From UBA2798 sp046289975 (GTDB lineage Bacteria; Bacteroidota; Bacteroidia; Flavobacteriales_D; UBA2798): DNA of 35,182 nt. Position numbers and translations under genes: made by a program. Shown here piece after piece: positions 1 to 9,677 of the stretch. The DNA is taken from the NCBI GenBank assembly GCA_046289975.1, contig JBKBUQ010000014.1:1-35182 (forward strand). Reading direction: 5' to 3'. A model generated the notes under the pieces. The model had not been told where the DNA came from and did not search any database. It saw only the letters and a list, made by a program, of their open reading frames with translations. Every line of letters begins with the position of its first letter. Position 1 is the stretch's first letter.

Positions 1-117
1 GGGCGTTCCGGAATAAAGACATCAAACCATGAGAAAAGGTTGCATGGAGTGACAAAATACACAAAGTTTTTCCCTGATATTGGAATTCTGGGTAATATTG
101 GGGCCTGTAGAAAACGA

Positions 118-1359
118 ATGAGACGTTATCCCCTTTTCCTTCTCCTTGTGCTGGCGGCTTGTTCGTCACCCGTTAAAGAGTCAACCAAACCATCGACATT
201 ACCCGCAGGAACCTGGCGACTGCAACTCAATATAGGTGAGGGTCTGTTTCTTCCCTTTTGTTTTACACTCAGCGAAGAAAACAGTGTTTATACAGCTGAA
301 ATTATAAATGGAAGCGAAAAAATAAAAACCGAACAATTTTCTGTTACCAACGACTCGGTCTTTTTCCGACTTCCTGTTTTCGATAGCGAATTCAAGATGA
401 AACGCAATGGCGACCATACACTAGAGGGTGCCTGGTTTAACTATTCAAAAAGTCCCGACTACAAAATTCCCGCTGTTGCCGAATACAATAAAACCGAACG
501 ATTTGCCAAAGACGAAACAAAAGGAGAAAACGCAACTTTTAAGGGGAAGTGGAAAGTTACCTTTAGCCAAGGAAGCGAAGAGCAATATATGGCTGTTGGC
601 TTGTTTGAACAGGAAAAAGATATTGTTACAGGCACTTTTATTACAGAAACAGGAGATTATCGATATTTGGAAGGACGCGTGAACGGCAATACCATGCAAT
701 TATCCTGTTTCGACGGAAGTCACGCTTTTTATTTCACCGCCACGCTTTTGGATACATCAACCATTGATGGAATGTTCTATTCAGGAACCCATTGGAAAGA
801 GCCCTGGGTAGCTGTTCGTGATGATGCGTTTGAACTTTCCGATCCCGAAAGTCTAACCTACATTAAAGAAGGTTATAGCGGTCTGGAATTTTCATTTCCG
901 GATATCGACAATAACACCGTTTCATTTCCCTCGGCAGAGTATTCAGGAAAAGTTACGATTGTGGAGCTAATGGGATCGTGGTGCCCAAACTGCATGGACG
1001 AAACCGGTTACCTCAAGTCGTTATATGAGGTTTACCATCTAAAGGGGCTTGAAATTATTTCCCTGTGTTTTGAGCGAACCGGCGATTTTGCTTCTTCAGC
1101 GCGTAACATCCGCAAACACAAAAACCATCTAGGTGCTGATTGGAAATTTTTGGTAGCTGGTTCGGCTCAAAAAGAAGATGCAGCCGCTGCTCTTCCAATG
1201 TTGAATCATGTAATGTCTTATCCAACTACTATCTTCATTGATAAAAAAGGTCTGGTTCGTAAAATTTATACAGGGTTTTACGGCCCGGGTACAGGACAGT
1301 ATTACGAACGTTACGCTGAAAAAAATCAACTTTTTCTTGAGACCCTTCTCGCGGAATAA
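118..1359 (+). CDS. TlpA/thioredoxin-like lipoprotein
   Basis: Predicted periplasm-facing lipoprotein of 413 residues with a C-terminal thioredoxin-like domain. The start at 118 gives a short signal peptide ending in lipobox L-A-A-C, with Cys15 as the lipidation site. The frame is open upstream to the window edge, but earlier starts would bury this signal peptide. Residues about 25-250 look like beta-rich repeats of unknown role. The motif WCPNC (Cys289, Cys292) is the redox-active CXXC, followed by a region with the conserved thioredoxin cis-proline context (YPTTIFID). Family knowledge: TlpA/ResA-like proteins reduce periplasmic disulfides, for example during cytochrome c maturation or oxidative stress. 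The substrate here is unknown. A box TAATATTG at 93-100 is a weak candidate promoter -7 element. The gene converges on the M28 peptidase across 12 T-rich bases. Confidence 0.82.
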   Translation: MRRYPLFLLLVLAACSSPVKESTKPSTLPAGTWRLQLNIGEGLFLPFCFTLSEENSVYTAEIINGSEKIKTEQFSVTNDSVFFRLPVFDSEFKMKRNGDHTLEGAWFNYSKSPDYKIPAVAEYNKTERFAKDETKGENATFKGKWKVTFSQGSEEQYMAVGLFEQEKDIVTGTFITETGDYRYLEGRVNGNTMQLSCFDGSHAFYFTATLLDTSTIDGMFYSGTHWKEPWVAVRDDAFELSDPESLTYIKEGYSGLEFSFPDIDNNTVSFPSAEYSGKVTIVELMGSWCPNCMDETGYLKSLYEVYHLKGLEIISLCFERTGDFASSARNIRKHKNHLGADWKFLVAGSAQKEDAAAALPMLNHVMSYPTTIFIDKKGLVRKIYTGFYGPGTGQYYERYAEKNQLFLETLLAE

Positions 1360-1371
1360 TTTTTTAAAATT

Positions 1372-2961
1372 TTATTTTTTTACCCCTTTTCCATTCAATT
1401 CCGGCCTGCTTTTCCGGTTTGCAAGATCCCATGCCGTAAAAAAGACGAGTCGTGTGATTTTTTCCATTTTTTCGAAATCAATTTTTTCCACATCATCCGT
1501 GTGCTTGTGGTAATCTTCATGTACTCCGTTAAAATAAAAGATGACAGGCACATTTTTACGCGCAAAATTGTAATGATCGGAACGATAATAAAAACGATTG
1601 GGATCCTTTGGGTCATTATAGGTATAATCCAACTGCAAATTGCTGTAAGTTGTGTTAGCCTGTTCACTCACGTTGTGAAGATCCATACTCAAAACGTCTG
1701 ACCCGATTACATAAACATAGTTCGGGTTATCCTTATGGCGTTCGTCTAAACGTCCAATCATATCGATATTCAAATTTGCGACCGTATTTTCAAGTGGAAA
1801 AACAGGGTATTGTGAATAGTAATAAGAACCAAGAAGCCCCTTTTCTTCTCCCGAAACCGGCATCACCAGAATAGATCTTCTTGGACGAAATCCTGCTGCG
1901 CTGGCTTTTTGAAATGCTTCTGCAATTTCCATAATCGCAACAGTTCCTGATCCGTCGTCATCTGCACCGTTAAATACTTTGCCGTCTTCAACACCTATAT
2001 GATCATAATGTGCGGTTATTACCACAAGCTCCTTTTTTAAATCGGTTCCTTCTATAAACGCGAGTACATTCTCCGAGGAGAGCCGGTTATTGTCTCTGTC
2101 GATTTGAATATGCACAGATGCCGGTATAATTGCCGTGACGCTTTTTTTATTTTTTGAAATTAATGCGATTGTCGTTTGCAAAAAATCCTTTCCTAATAGA
2201 TTTTCTGCCATGTTTTCACTGATGTAAAACACGGGCAATCGTTTTCTGTCCTTTTGATAGTCGACGCTTGTTGTGTCCATTTCCAACATGAGTGTAGGCG
2301 ATTCAATATAATGTTTTGAATACTCCAAGACGCTGAGATAATCCTTCTTTACCACAAACATTGCGCGCACTCCTTTTTCACGAGCATGAGCTGATTTAGC
2401 GCGACTTTCCTTCGACCATTTCGACAAGTCTTTTGTGCCGGTTACCAATGATCGTCCTTTTTTATCGAAAGGTTCTCTATCTAGAATCACAACAACCTTA
2501 CCTTTTACATCTTTGCCCTCATAATCGTTGTATTTACTGTCTTCAATTCCATATCCCAGAAACAAAACATCTTCAACTTTTAGGTTGATATCGGCAAATC
2601 CCGGGTAATAATAGAAATCGGAAATAAACCGAAAATCCTTACCGGCGGCTGTAATGATGCCCTTCGGTTTTCGTTCCAAGAGATAAAAAACCTGATAATA
2701 CGACTCCTCCGGGAATAAAGGTTTTATACCGTATTCGTGAAACCGCTGAGAAATATACTTTGCTGCTTTTTTCTGTCCTTCCTTCCCGGTTTCTCTACCC
2801 TCATAATCATCTGAAGCCAGTATTTCCAAGTGACGTTTCATATCCTCCTTGTTAATAAAGGAAGAAAATCTAAGCGCTACACTATCAATTCCTTGCTGGG
2901 CAAATGAACAGGATATAAACAGGAAAAACAGTACAATTGTTAAAAGATTGTTTGTTTTCAT
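1372..2961 (-). CDS. M28 family zinc metallopeptidase, exported
   Basis: Exported peptidase of 529 residues. An N-terminal signal peptide (FFLFISCSFAQ) is followed by a PA-like insert region and a M28 catalytic domain. Visible zinc-site motifs in order are HYDHIG (His, about residue 317), GADDDGSG (bridging Asp), VSGEEKG (catalytic Glu then zinc Glu), NIDMIGR (Asp) and a late SDHYNF (His). Family knowledge: M28 enzymes are di-zinc aminopeptidases or carboxypeptidases acting on peptides outside the cytoplasm. The substrate cannot be told from sequence. The start at 2961 is preferred over an ATG six bases upstream because its ATG overlaps the rpiB TGA stop in the form ATGA, suggesting translational coupling. 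It is the distal gene of an rpiB-peptidase pair. Confidence 0.9.
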   Translation of the reverse strand: MKTNNLLTIVLFFLFISCSFAQQGIDSVALRFSSFINKEDMKRHLEILASDDYEGRETGKEGQKKAAKYISQRFHEYGIKPLFPEESYYQVFYLLERKPKGIITAAGKDFRFISDFYYYPGFADINLKVEDVLFLGYGIEDSKYNDYEGKDVKGKVVVILDREPFDKKGRSLVTGTKDLSKWSKESRAKSAHAREKGVRAMFVVKKDYLSVLEYSKHYIESPTLMLEMDTTSVDYQKDRKRLPVFYISENMAENLLGKDFLQTTIALISKNKKSVTAIIPASVHIQIDRDNNRLSSENVLAFIEGTDLKKELVVITAHYDHIGVEDGKVFNGADDDGSGTVAIMEIAEAFQKASAAGFRPRRSILVMPVSGEEKGLLGSYYYSQYPVFPLENTVANLNIDMIGRLDERHKDNPNYVYVIGSDVLSMDLHNVSEQANTTYSNLQLDYTYNDPKDPNRFYYRSDHYNFARKNVPVIFYFNGVHEDYHKHTDDVEKIDFEKMEKITRLVFFTAWDLANRKSRPELNGKGVKK

Positions 2962-3392
2962 ACACATGCAATCTTGTTTACGCGTTTTTCATGACGACCA
3001 CCTTCAAAAGCGGTGCCTAAAAACGTATCCATTATAGCATAAGCCTCATTTTCGGACACATACCTGGCTGGAATGGTTAAAATATTTGCATCATTATGTT
3101 GTCGTGCTAATGAAGCAATTTCAGGAATCCAGCAGAGCGCGGCACGAATTCCAGCGTGTTTGTTAGCGGCCATTGAGATTCCGTTTCCGCTTCCGCACAA
3201 TAGAATACCCAACTCAACTTCCTTTTTCTCAACACTATCGGCAACCGGATGAGCAAAATCAGGGTAATCCACACTCTCTTCCGAAAAACAACCTTTATCT
3301 TCCACTGAATAACCTAATGATTGTAGGCGTTCAATTAATCGTGATTTCAACTGAAATCCGGCATGATCGGCTCCGATAGCAATTCTCTTCAT
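2958..3392 (-). CDS. rpiB: Ribose-5-phosphate isomerase B
   Basis: Cytoplasmic enzyme of 144 residues interconverting ribose 5-phosphate and ribulose 5-phosphate in the non-oxidative pentose phosphate pathway. The N-terminal IGADHAGF motif, the CGSGNGISMAANK loop containing the catalytic Cys, and the later RQHNDANIL segment with the second active-site His are all characteristic of the RpiB/LacA/LacB family, and the length is typical. The related allose-6-phosphate activity of some RpiB proteins cannot be excluded. It is the first gene of a two-gene minus-strand unit with the M28 peptidase, sharing an ATGA overlap. A box resembling the reverse complement of TAnnTTTG lies just upstream at 3397-3404, but it is imperfect and very close to the start. 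Confidence 0.95.
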   Translation of the reverse strand: MKRIAIGADHAGFQLKSRLIERLQSLGYSVEDKGCFSEESVDYPDFAHPVADSVEKKEVELGILLCGSGNGISMAANKHAGIRAALCWIPEIASLARQHNDANILTIPARYVSENEAYAIMDTFLGTAFEGGRHEKRVNKIACV

Positions 3393-3807
3393 GGTTCAAA
3401 GTTTGTTGACTGGTTTATTAATAAAAGTTGTAAAGATTATGCCTGTTGATAGTGTAATTTTCCGGTTAATATCTTCTCAAAACAAAACTACTGATATCCC
3501 GAAGTGTTCTTCTATAACCAAGTTCCTGAATCATTCATTAAAAGTTGAGAGATTGTATGAGGTCCGGGCACACATTGAAATGAACAATTAACTTCCCTCA
3601 AAAGTAAAAAATTATCCTCATGAAAGCTTTTTCACTTCTTGTTAAAAATTACTTACTTTGTTATCAATCAAAAGTTTAAGAACTAATAAGCTGCTCATAA
3701 AGTCTGACAAGTCATTTAATCAAGCACAATCACCACATACTATGAACAGTATCAACACCGTAATAAAGAAATACATCATTAAAAAAAGAATATAATATTA
3801 TTTAAAA
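3393..3807 (+). other. Intergenic region, no gene recognised
   Basis: This 415-base AT-rich gap separates divergent rpiB and the MORN-repeat gene and should carry both promoters. The best plus-strand candidate is TTACTTTG at 3653-3660, seven of eight matches to the Bacteroidota -7 consensus TAnnTTTG, but the region about 20 bases upstream reads TTTT rather than TTTG. It would leave an untranslated leader of roughly 140 bases. A 66-codon open frame at 3391-3591 has no recognisable composition or motif and is not called. No tRNA, hairpin terminator or repeat was found. Confidence 0.6.
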
Positions 3808-5352
3808 GTGGGTAGAAACTATTTACTGACGCTGGCAATGATTCTATTGGGATTACCACATACCTTCGCTCAAACGGTAGATCCAAATGGTTTCAACATT
3901 TTTTATTTTCCCAACGGAAACAAATCCAGCGAAGGGACGCTCAAAAACGGAAAGCCCGATGGTTATTGGAAAACGTACTATGAAAACGGGCAGTTAAAAA
4001 CGGAGGGAAACAGAAAAAATCTGGAGCTTGACAGCACCTGGAAATTTTATAGTAACAAGGGAATTATTCAGACGGAAATAAATTATGCAAACGGGAAAAA
4101 GAATGGTATTACAAAAACCTATGATGAAAAAGGTGTTCTTCTAAAAGAAGAAAATTTCATAAATAACATCAAAGATGGTCCTGCAACCGAATTTCATTCC
4201 AACGGTGCTGTTAAAAAAATGCAAGTATATAAGGAAAATGAATTAAATGGTCAGGTAAGGGAATTTGATACGAGTGGTACAATTATTACGATTGAAGAGT
4301 TTCAAGAAGGACAATTACGCAATCAGATGCTGGTTAATCGGACTGATGCAGAGGGTAAGAAAACAGGAAAGTGGCTTGAGTTTTATCCGGATGGTACAGT
4401 AAAAAAGGAATCCGAATACAGTTCCGGAGTGCAGATTGGATTCTTTAAAGAATACGATAAAAAAGGAAGTATTAAAACCATTGAGAAATATGAAGATGGT
4501 AAAAAGCAAGAAGAATCCGAGGAAACAATATTTATAGATTTCAGAACTGAATATCATTCAAATGGCGTTGTTCGTTTATTTGGAGGTTACAGCGGTGAAC
4601 GAAAAAACGGGATATTTCGTGAATACGATTCCAGCGGTGTTTTAATCAACTCTTTTATATTCAAGAACGATACACTTCAATCTGAGGGAATAATTAACGA
4701 GGATGGCTCTAATGAGGGTCCGTGGAAGCTTTATCATGCGGATGGTAAATTACGCGCTGAAGGAAAATACGAAAAAGGTTTGCGGGTGGATGAATGGAAA
4801 TTTTATCATCGTAATGGTAAGATGGAACAGAAAGGAAAATACCAAAAGGGTAAACCGCATGGCCCATGGATCTGGTATTATTCAAACGGCTCAGTACAGC
4901 GCGAAGAAAATTTCAGGTACGGTAAAGAAGACGGTATAGTTATATATTACGATTCACTTGGGAACATCATGACGAAAGGTGAATTTGTTGATGGAAAAAT
5001 GAATGGAGAATGGTATTACAATGTTGGAGATCATACGGAAAAAGGTTTTTTTGCAGATGACGAAAGAGATGGAGAATGGGAATATGTATATGCCAATGGG
5101 CAAATTGCTTTTAAAGGAAAATATGTAAGTGGTTTGGCAGAAGGTAAACACAAGTATTTTTATCCGAACGGGAAAGTGCGATTAGAAGGTAAATTCAAGC
5201 AAGGATTAAAAGAAGGTGATTGGGTGCATTATAAAGAAGATGGTACTGTGCATCTAGTGATAAGTTATAAACGAGGAGTTGAAGTTCGTTTGGACGGAGT
5301 TAAGGTGAAGGATAAAATGTCGCCGCTTAAACCGAATGCAGTAGAGCAATGA
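3808..5352 (+). CDS. Exported MORN-type repeat protein
   Basis: Predicted exported protein of 514 residues. A signal peptide (LTLAMILLGLPHTFAQ) is followed by about eighteen degenerate repeats of 20-24 residues built around Y-x-N-G...EG-x-Y...G-x-x-x-G-x-W, matching the MORN_2 (YwqK-like) family. Such beta-hairpin repeats often mediate protein or membrane contacts. Database labels calling them toxin-antitoxin proteins should not be taken as function. The start is a GTG at 3808: an in-frame stop lies at 3793-3795, and the only nearby ATG (3838) would truncate the signal peptide. The stop codon overlaps the histidine-kinase start as ATGA, so the two are probably coupled. A role as periplasmic accessory or ligand-sensing partner of the kinase is an inference from this linkage alone. 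Confidence 0.85.
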   Translation: MGRNYLLTLAMILLGLPHTFAQTVDPNGFNIFYFPNGNKSSEGTLKNGKPDGYWKTYYENGQLKTEGNRKNLELDSTWKFYSNKGIIQTEINYANGKKNGITKTYDEKGVLLKEENFINNIKDGPATEFHSNGAVKKMQVYKENELNGQVREFDTSGTIITIEEFQEGQLRNQMLVNRTDAEGKKTGKWLEFYPDGTVKKESEYSSGVQIGFFKEYDKKGSIKTIEKYEDGKKQEESEETIFIDFRTEYHSNGVVRLFGGYSGERKNGIFREYDSSGVLINSFIFKNDTLQSEGIINEDGSNEGPWKLYHADGKLRAEGKYEKGLRVDEWKFYHRNGKMEQKGKYQKGKPHGPWIWYYSNGSVQREENFRYGKEDGIVIYYDSLGNIMTKGEFVDGKMNGEWYYNVGDHTEKGFFADDERDGEWEYVYANGQIAFKGKYVSGLAEGKHKYFYPNGKVRLEGKFKQGLKEGDWVHYKEDGTVHLVISYKRGVEVRLDGVKVKDKMSPLKPNAVEQ

Positions 5353-8300
5353 TCAGAAAGCTCGTTACATTTTTTTCCCTTGAGTTCGGATTCTATGATG
5401 ATGATAAACCGTATAAAATATTCAGGGTTTATCTGCTATTTGCATCAATAATTACTCCTTTACTTACATCAACAATATATTCTGAGAGTACAACCAGGTA
5501 TTGGGAAATTGATTTATCTATCGAATTTTCGTTTTTCCTTGCACTCATCTTATCTTTTTTTAATTCATGGGTAAGAAACCATCTAAGGTTGTTGTTCTAC
5601 ATTATTTGTTTCGTTTCTAGTATTTATGCTTTTGTTAATATGTATTCGAGCGGATACAATACAGAAGATTTTATGGGCTTCATTCTTGCTTTTTTTGCAA
5701 TTAACATAGGTATTATAGATCACCGTTATACTGTAATTTATTCAATTTCATTTTTGACAATCTCCATATTTGGATCACTAAATATTGATTTTCCAACGAA
5801 AGTTGATCCTAATGGTGTAATTGTACTTGTTTTTGTTGTAGGATTGGTTTGTTATATTATTCATTATACTCGTTACACGCTTATACGCAATTTGCGTGAT
5901 ACCAAAAATGAAATGATGATTGGCCGCGATCGTCTTTTAACAGTTTTAGATTCTGTAGACAATATAGTTTATAATGTTGCAATTGATGAAAAAGGAAATA
6001 AAACAATTAAATATGTATCGAAAGCAATTGAAAAGGTTTTAGGTTACAGTGCTGATGAATATATCACAGAAATTAAGTCTGGAAGAATTATAGAAAGAAT
6101 ACATCATGATGATTTAGCTGCTGTAATTGAAGCAGGTAAAATACTAAATAATGATAAAGAACCGGTAATGATGCATTATCGTTTTTTGTCGGATAAAAAA
6201 GGTTACATCTGGCTGGAAGAAAAAGTATATCCAAAAATTGATCATACTGGACGACATTATGCCAACATCGGAATTTCTTCGGATGTAACTTTACGGATGA
6301 ATAATGAATTGGAATTAAAGCGATCAGAGGAGCGTTATCGTTTAATGGTTGAGCGAAACCTGGCGGGTTTTTACAGGCTTGATCTTGATAATGTAATAAT
6401 CGATTGCAATGATTCGTTTGCCCGAATTATGGGTTATGATTCCGTTTCCGTTGTTATTGGAAAAAGTATTAGTGAGGTATATGCAGATTCAACGGATAAG
6501 GGAAGTTTTATTAAGTTACTTAAAGAGCGTAATACAATTTTAAATCATGAAAGTCAGATAACATTAAGAAATGGAACGGTAAAGTGGTTGCTTGAAAATG
6601 TTTCGCTGATTCGAAATGCAGCAAATCAACCCGAATACATTGAAGGAACGGTGTTTGATATTACAGAAATGAAAGAAGCTGAGAAGAGAATTCGTTCCGC
6701 TCAGCAAAACCTGCAAATGGTAATTGATAATATCGATTCACTTGTTTACAGCCTTGATATTGATGAATCCGGAAATAAGCATTTTCATTTTGTTGGTCCT
6801 CAGATAGAACGATTAATTGGTTTAAGTAAAGAAGAATATATCCGAGATGTGCAAAGTGGAAAAATCAATGAATTGTTTCATCCTAATGATCTTAAAACTG
6901 TTGCAGGCAGGATCAAAGACTTGAAGAATAAAAAAACATCCGGAGTTTTTACTTACAGATTTTGGTCTAAAACCAAAGGTGAATACATATGGCTGGAGGA
7001 GGCAATGTATCCGCAGTTTAATGACGAGGGTAGGTTATTTAGAAATTTCGGTGTTGTTCGCGATGTTTCGGAAACGAAAAAGTTTGAAGATGCGATAAAA
7101 GAATCTGAAAGAAATTTGAGAATCCTGTTTGAACGAAACCTTGCCGGTGTTTTCAGGACAACTGTAGATGGAATAATTTTGGATTGCAATGAAGCCTTTG
7201 TAAAAATGTTTCGGTATTCCTCAAAAGAAGAATTGCTAAAAGGATCAAGCAAGGATTTCTATTTTAATGAAAGAGACTGGTTGGAATACTTGAATGCTTT
7301 GAAGAAGGATAATGTTCTGACTAATTATGAATTGAAATATAAACGAAAGGACGGAACGCAAGTTTGGGCTTTGGTTAATGTTTCTCTAATTGAAGAAAGC
7401 AATATTTTAATTGGCACCATTATCGATATTTCTGGTTTAAAGGAAGCAGAGATTAAATTATTGGAAAGTAAGAAATCTTATGAAGATTTGGTGGAAGGAT
7501 CACCCTATGGAATAATTCTTCATAAAGAAGGAAGCGTCATTTTTGCGAATAAAGCATCCTTTGAAATTGTCGGTATAGATAAGGAAGGGTTTGGAATAGA
7601 TAAGATTTCTATATACGATTTTCTTTTACCGGAATACCAGGAAGAAAGTGTAATAAGACGCAAACAGGTTTTGGATGGAAAAGACGTTCCTTTTATTCGT
7701 GTTAAAATAAAAGATATCAACGGAAAGATTTTAGATGTCGAAACGAAATCTCAGTTGGTAAGTTATGAAGGTGAAAATGTAATTCAGACCACACTCAAAA
7801 ATATTACTCTGGAATTACAGCTCGAAAAAGAAAAATTGCGCGCAGAAATTGCCGAACAAACGAACAAACTGCTTGAGGAAGAAATTCAGGAGCATAAATT
7901 GACGCAGAAAAAGCTGATAGAGATCCAGCAGTTTCTTCAGGGTATTATCGGAAGCTCCATTGATATGATTATGGCATCTGGAGTGGATATGAAAATTGAT
8001 ATGATCAATACCGCTGCTTTACGTGCTTTCGGTTATACAGAGGAGGAGTTGATCGGAGTTCACCCTGAGGTTTTATACAGCGATCAGAGTGAATTTGAAA
8101 AGATACAGCGCTCTTTGGAAGAACAAGGTTCTTTTACAGGTGAAATTGTGAACCGACGAAAAAGCGGAGAAACATTTATTTCCTATTTATCTGCTGCTTT
8201 GATTAAGGATCCTTCAGGAAAAATTATCGGATCTATGGGTGTATCGCGTGATATTACCGAGATCATTGAAGCAGAACGTATCGTTGAAGAGCAGAATGCA

Positions 8301-9677
8301 AAAATCAAGGCTATTTTCGAAAACTCATCGAATATGATGATGTGGACGATGGATAAAGATTTACAGATTACATCTTTCAACCGCATATTTGGAGAAGTGG
8401 TAAAAAGTGTAGTAGGTAAAATTGTTGAGACAGGAGATTCATATCAGGATTTATTAGGTGGATTAACCGGCCCTGTGTTCTCTCGAATTCTTCGAGCGGC
8501 ATTTGCCAATGCGTTTAACGGAAAAGCAGAAGAGACAGAGGGCCCATTGTTGGGAGGAAATGAGAACGGGGCATGGTTTGAGATCTTTTTAAATCCAATT
8601 CTTCTTGATTCTGGAGAGATTGAAGAAATCAGTTGTGTTGCCTATGATATTACCGAGCGAAGAAAAGCGCAGATCGAATTGAAGATCAGTGAAGAACGAA
8701 ACGCCGCAATGATTCGGGCTTTACCGGATTTAATATTCAGGATGAGTAAAAATGGGGAATACCTAGATGTGATCTTTAAAAACAGAAATGATCTGGCGGA
8801 TGACCCCGAAAATTTTATCGGAATAAACATTTTGCAGCATTTCCCTGGCGAAATGGGGCAGCGTTTTCTTGGTGCTATTCAGCATTCGATCACTTCCGGA
8901 GAGGTGGTTCAAATTGAATACAGTGTACCAATTCGCAGTCATTTAAGACATTTTGAAGCGCGTTATTCCCGTATCAATGAGCAGGAAGCGCTGGTGGTAA
9001 TTCGAGATATCAGCGAGAAGAAGGAAGCCGAAAACAGTCTTATCGATTCACTTAAGGAGAAAGAGATTCTGCTTAAGGAGGTTCACCACAGGGTGAAGAA
9101 CAATTTGCAGGTAATTTCAAGCATTCTTAACCTGCAGTCTAGCTACGTGAAAGATGAGAACACACTCCAGATTCTGCGTGAAAGTCAGAACAGGATCAAA
9201 TCCATGTCGTTCATACACGAGAGTCTTTACCAGACCAAGATGTTCAGTTCTGTAAATTTTTCAGACTACATATACGACTTATCGAAAAATTTGGTACATT
9301 CATACCAGGTTTTTGGCGATTTGGTCGAACTGGACTTCCGTTTGGGCGATGTACACCTTAACCTCGATCAGTCAATTCCCTGTGGGTTGATTGTTAACGA
9401 GTTGGTTTCTAACGCGTTAAAATACGCTTTCCCGAATGGACGGAAAGGCTGTATCAGGATCGAGCTGAGGGAAGAGGGCAAGCTTGTTACGATGGGTGTT
9501 CAGGACAATGGTGTAGGTTTACCGGAAGGCTTTGATGCGAATGCAACAGAGACGCTCGGTTTGCAGCTGGTTTCTACTCTTGTAGAACAAATTGAAGGAA
9601 CCATGACGCTCAATTCCACGTCCGGTAAGGGCACTGAATATTTGATTACTTTTGAAAAAATCGAACTAAACCGATGA
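5349..9677 (+). CDS. Multi-PAS membrane histidine kinase, HisKA_2 type
   Basis: Very large (1442-residue) sensor kinase. Residues about 20-180 hold several hydrophobic helices forming a membrane module of unknown ligand. About eight PAS/PAC domains follow, at roughly 194-316, 328-438, 454-575, 589-698, 711-820, 861-974, 988-1104 and 1118-1228, with a charged coiled coil near 820-860. The dimerisation/phosphoacceptor segment reads EVHHRVKNNLQ (His1246/His1247), diagnostic of the HisKA_2 family. The ATPase domain has an N-box (NELVSNALKYAF, Asn1351), DNGVGLP and a glycine-rich SGKGTEY. Known role: autophosphorylation and transfer to a response regulator. The LytTR regulator overlapping its stop codon is the obvious partner. 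PAS1-PAS2 and PAS3-PAS4 look like a duplicated pair. Signals sensed are unknown. Confidence 0.93.
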   Translation: MIRKLVTFFSLEFGFYDDDKPYKIFRVYLLFASIITPLLTSTIYSESTTRYWEIDLSIEFSFFLALILSFFNSWVRNHLRLLFYIICFVSSIYAFVNMYSSGYNTEDFMGFILAFFAINIGIIDHRYTVIYSISFLTISIFGSLNIDFPTKVDPNGVIVLVFVVGLVCYIIHYTRYTLIRNLRDTKNEMMIGRDRLLTVLDSVDNIVYNVAIDEKGNKTIKYVSKAIEKVLGYSADEYITEIKSGRIIERIHHDDLAAVIEAGKILNNDKEPVMMHYRFLSDKKGYIWLEEKVYPKIDHTGRHYANIGISSDVTLRMNNELELKRSEERYRLMVERNLAGFYRLDLDNVIIDCNDSFARIMGYDSVSVVIGKSISEVYADSTDKGSFIKLLKERNTILNHESQITLRNGTVKWLLENVSLIRNAANQPEYIEGTVFDITEMKEAEKRIRSAQQNLQMVIDNIDSLVYSLDIDESGNKHFHFVGPQIERLIGLSKEEYIRDVQSGKINELFHPNDLKTVAGRIKDLKNKKTSGVFTYRFWSKTKGEYIWLEEAMYPQFNDEGRLFRNFGVVRDVSETKKFEDAIKESERNLRILFERNLAGVFRTTVDGIILDCNEAFVKMFRYSSKEELLKGSSKDFYFNERDWLEYLNALKKDNVLTNYELKYKRKDGTQVWALVNVSLIEESNILIGTIIDISGLKEAEIKLLESKKSYEDLVEGSPYGIILHKEGSVIFANKASFEIVGIDKEGFGIDKISIYDFLLPEYQEESVIRRKQVLDGKDVPFIRVKIKDINGKILDVETKSQLVSYEGENVIQTTLKNITLELQLEKEKLRAEIAEQTNKLLEEEIQEHKLTQKKLIEIQQFLQGIIGSSIDMIMASGVDMKIDMINTAALRAFGYTEEELIGVHPEVLYSDQSEFEKIQRSLEEQGSFTGEIVNRRKSGETFISYLSAALIKDPSGKIIGSMGVSRDITEIIEAERIVEEQNAKIKAIFENSSNMMMWTMDKDLQITSFNRIFGEVVKSVVGKIVETGDSYQDLLGGLTGPVFSRILRAAFANAFNGKAEETEGPLLGGNENGAWFEIFLNPILLDSGEIEEISCVAYDITERRKAQIELKISEERNAAMIRALPDLIFRMSKNGEYLDVIFKNRNDLADDPENFIGINILQHFPGEMGQRFLGAIQHSITSGEVVQIEYSVPIRSHLRHFEARYSRINEQEALVVIRDISEKKEAENSLIDSLKEKEILLKEVHHRVKNNLQVISSILNLQSSYVKDENTLQILRESQNRIKSMSFIHESLYQTKMFSSVNFSDYIYDLSKNLVHSYQVFGDLVELDFRLGDVHLNLDQSIPCGLIVNELVSNALKYAFPNGRKGCIRIELREEGKLVTMGVQDNGVGLPEGFDANATETLGLQLVSTLVEQIEGTMTLNSTSGKGTEYLITFEKIELNR

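Noticed and set aside
1..117. N-terminal extension of the first lipoprotein gene
   Set aside because: The frame is open to the window edge, but the start at 118 gives a normal lipoprotein signal peptide and the upstream residues do not look domain-like.
1360..1371. Terminator between the thioredoxin-like and M28 genes
   Set aside because: The twelve bases are T-rich but form no useful hairpin; only a short AAAATTTT palindrome lies nearby.
3391..3591. 66-codon open frame in the rpiB/MORN gap
   Set aside because: No recognisable motif, its start overlaps the divergent rpiB start, and composition resembles non-coding DNA.
3808..5352. Toxin-antitoxin function for the MORN-repeat protein
   Set aside because: The label sometimes attached to YwqK-like repeats is not supported here: it is exported, there is no small toxin partner and it is coupled to a kinase.
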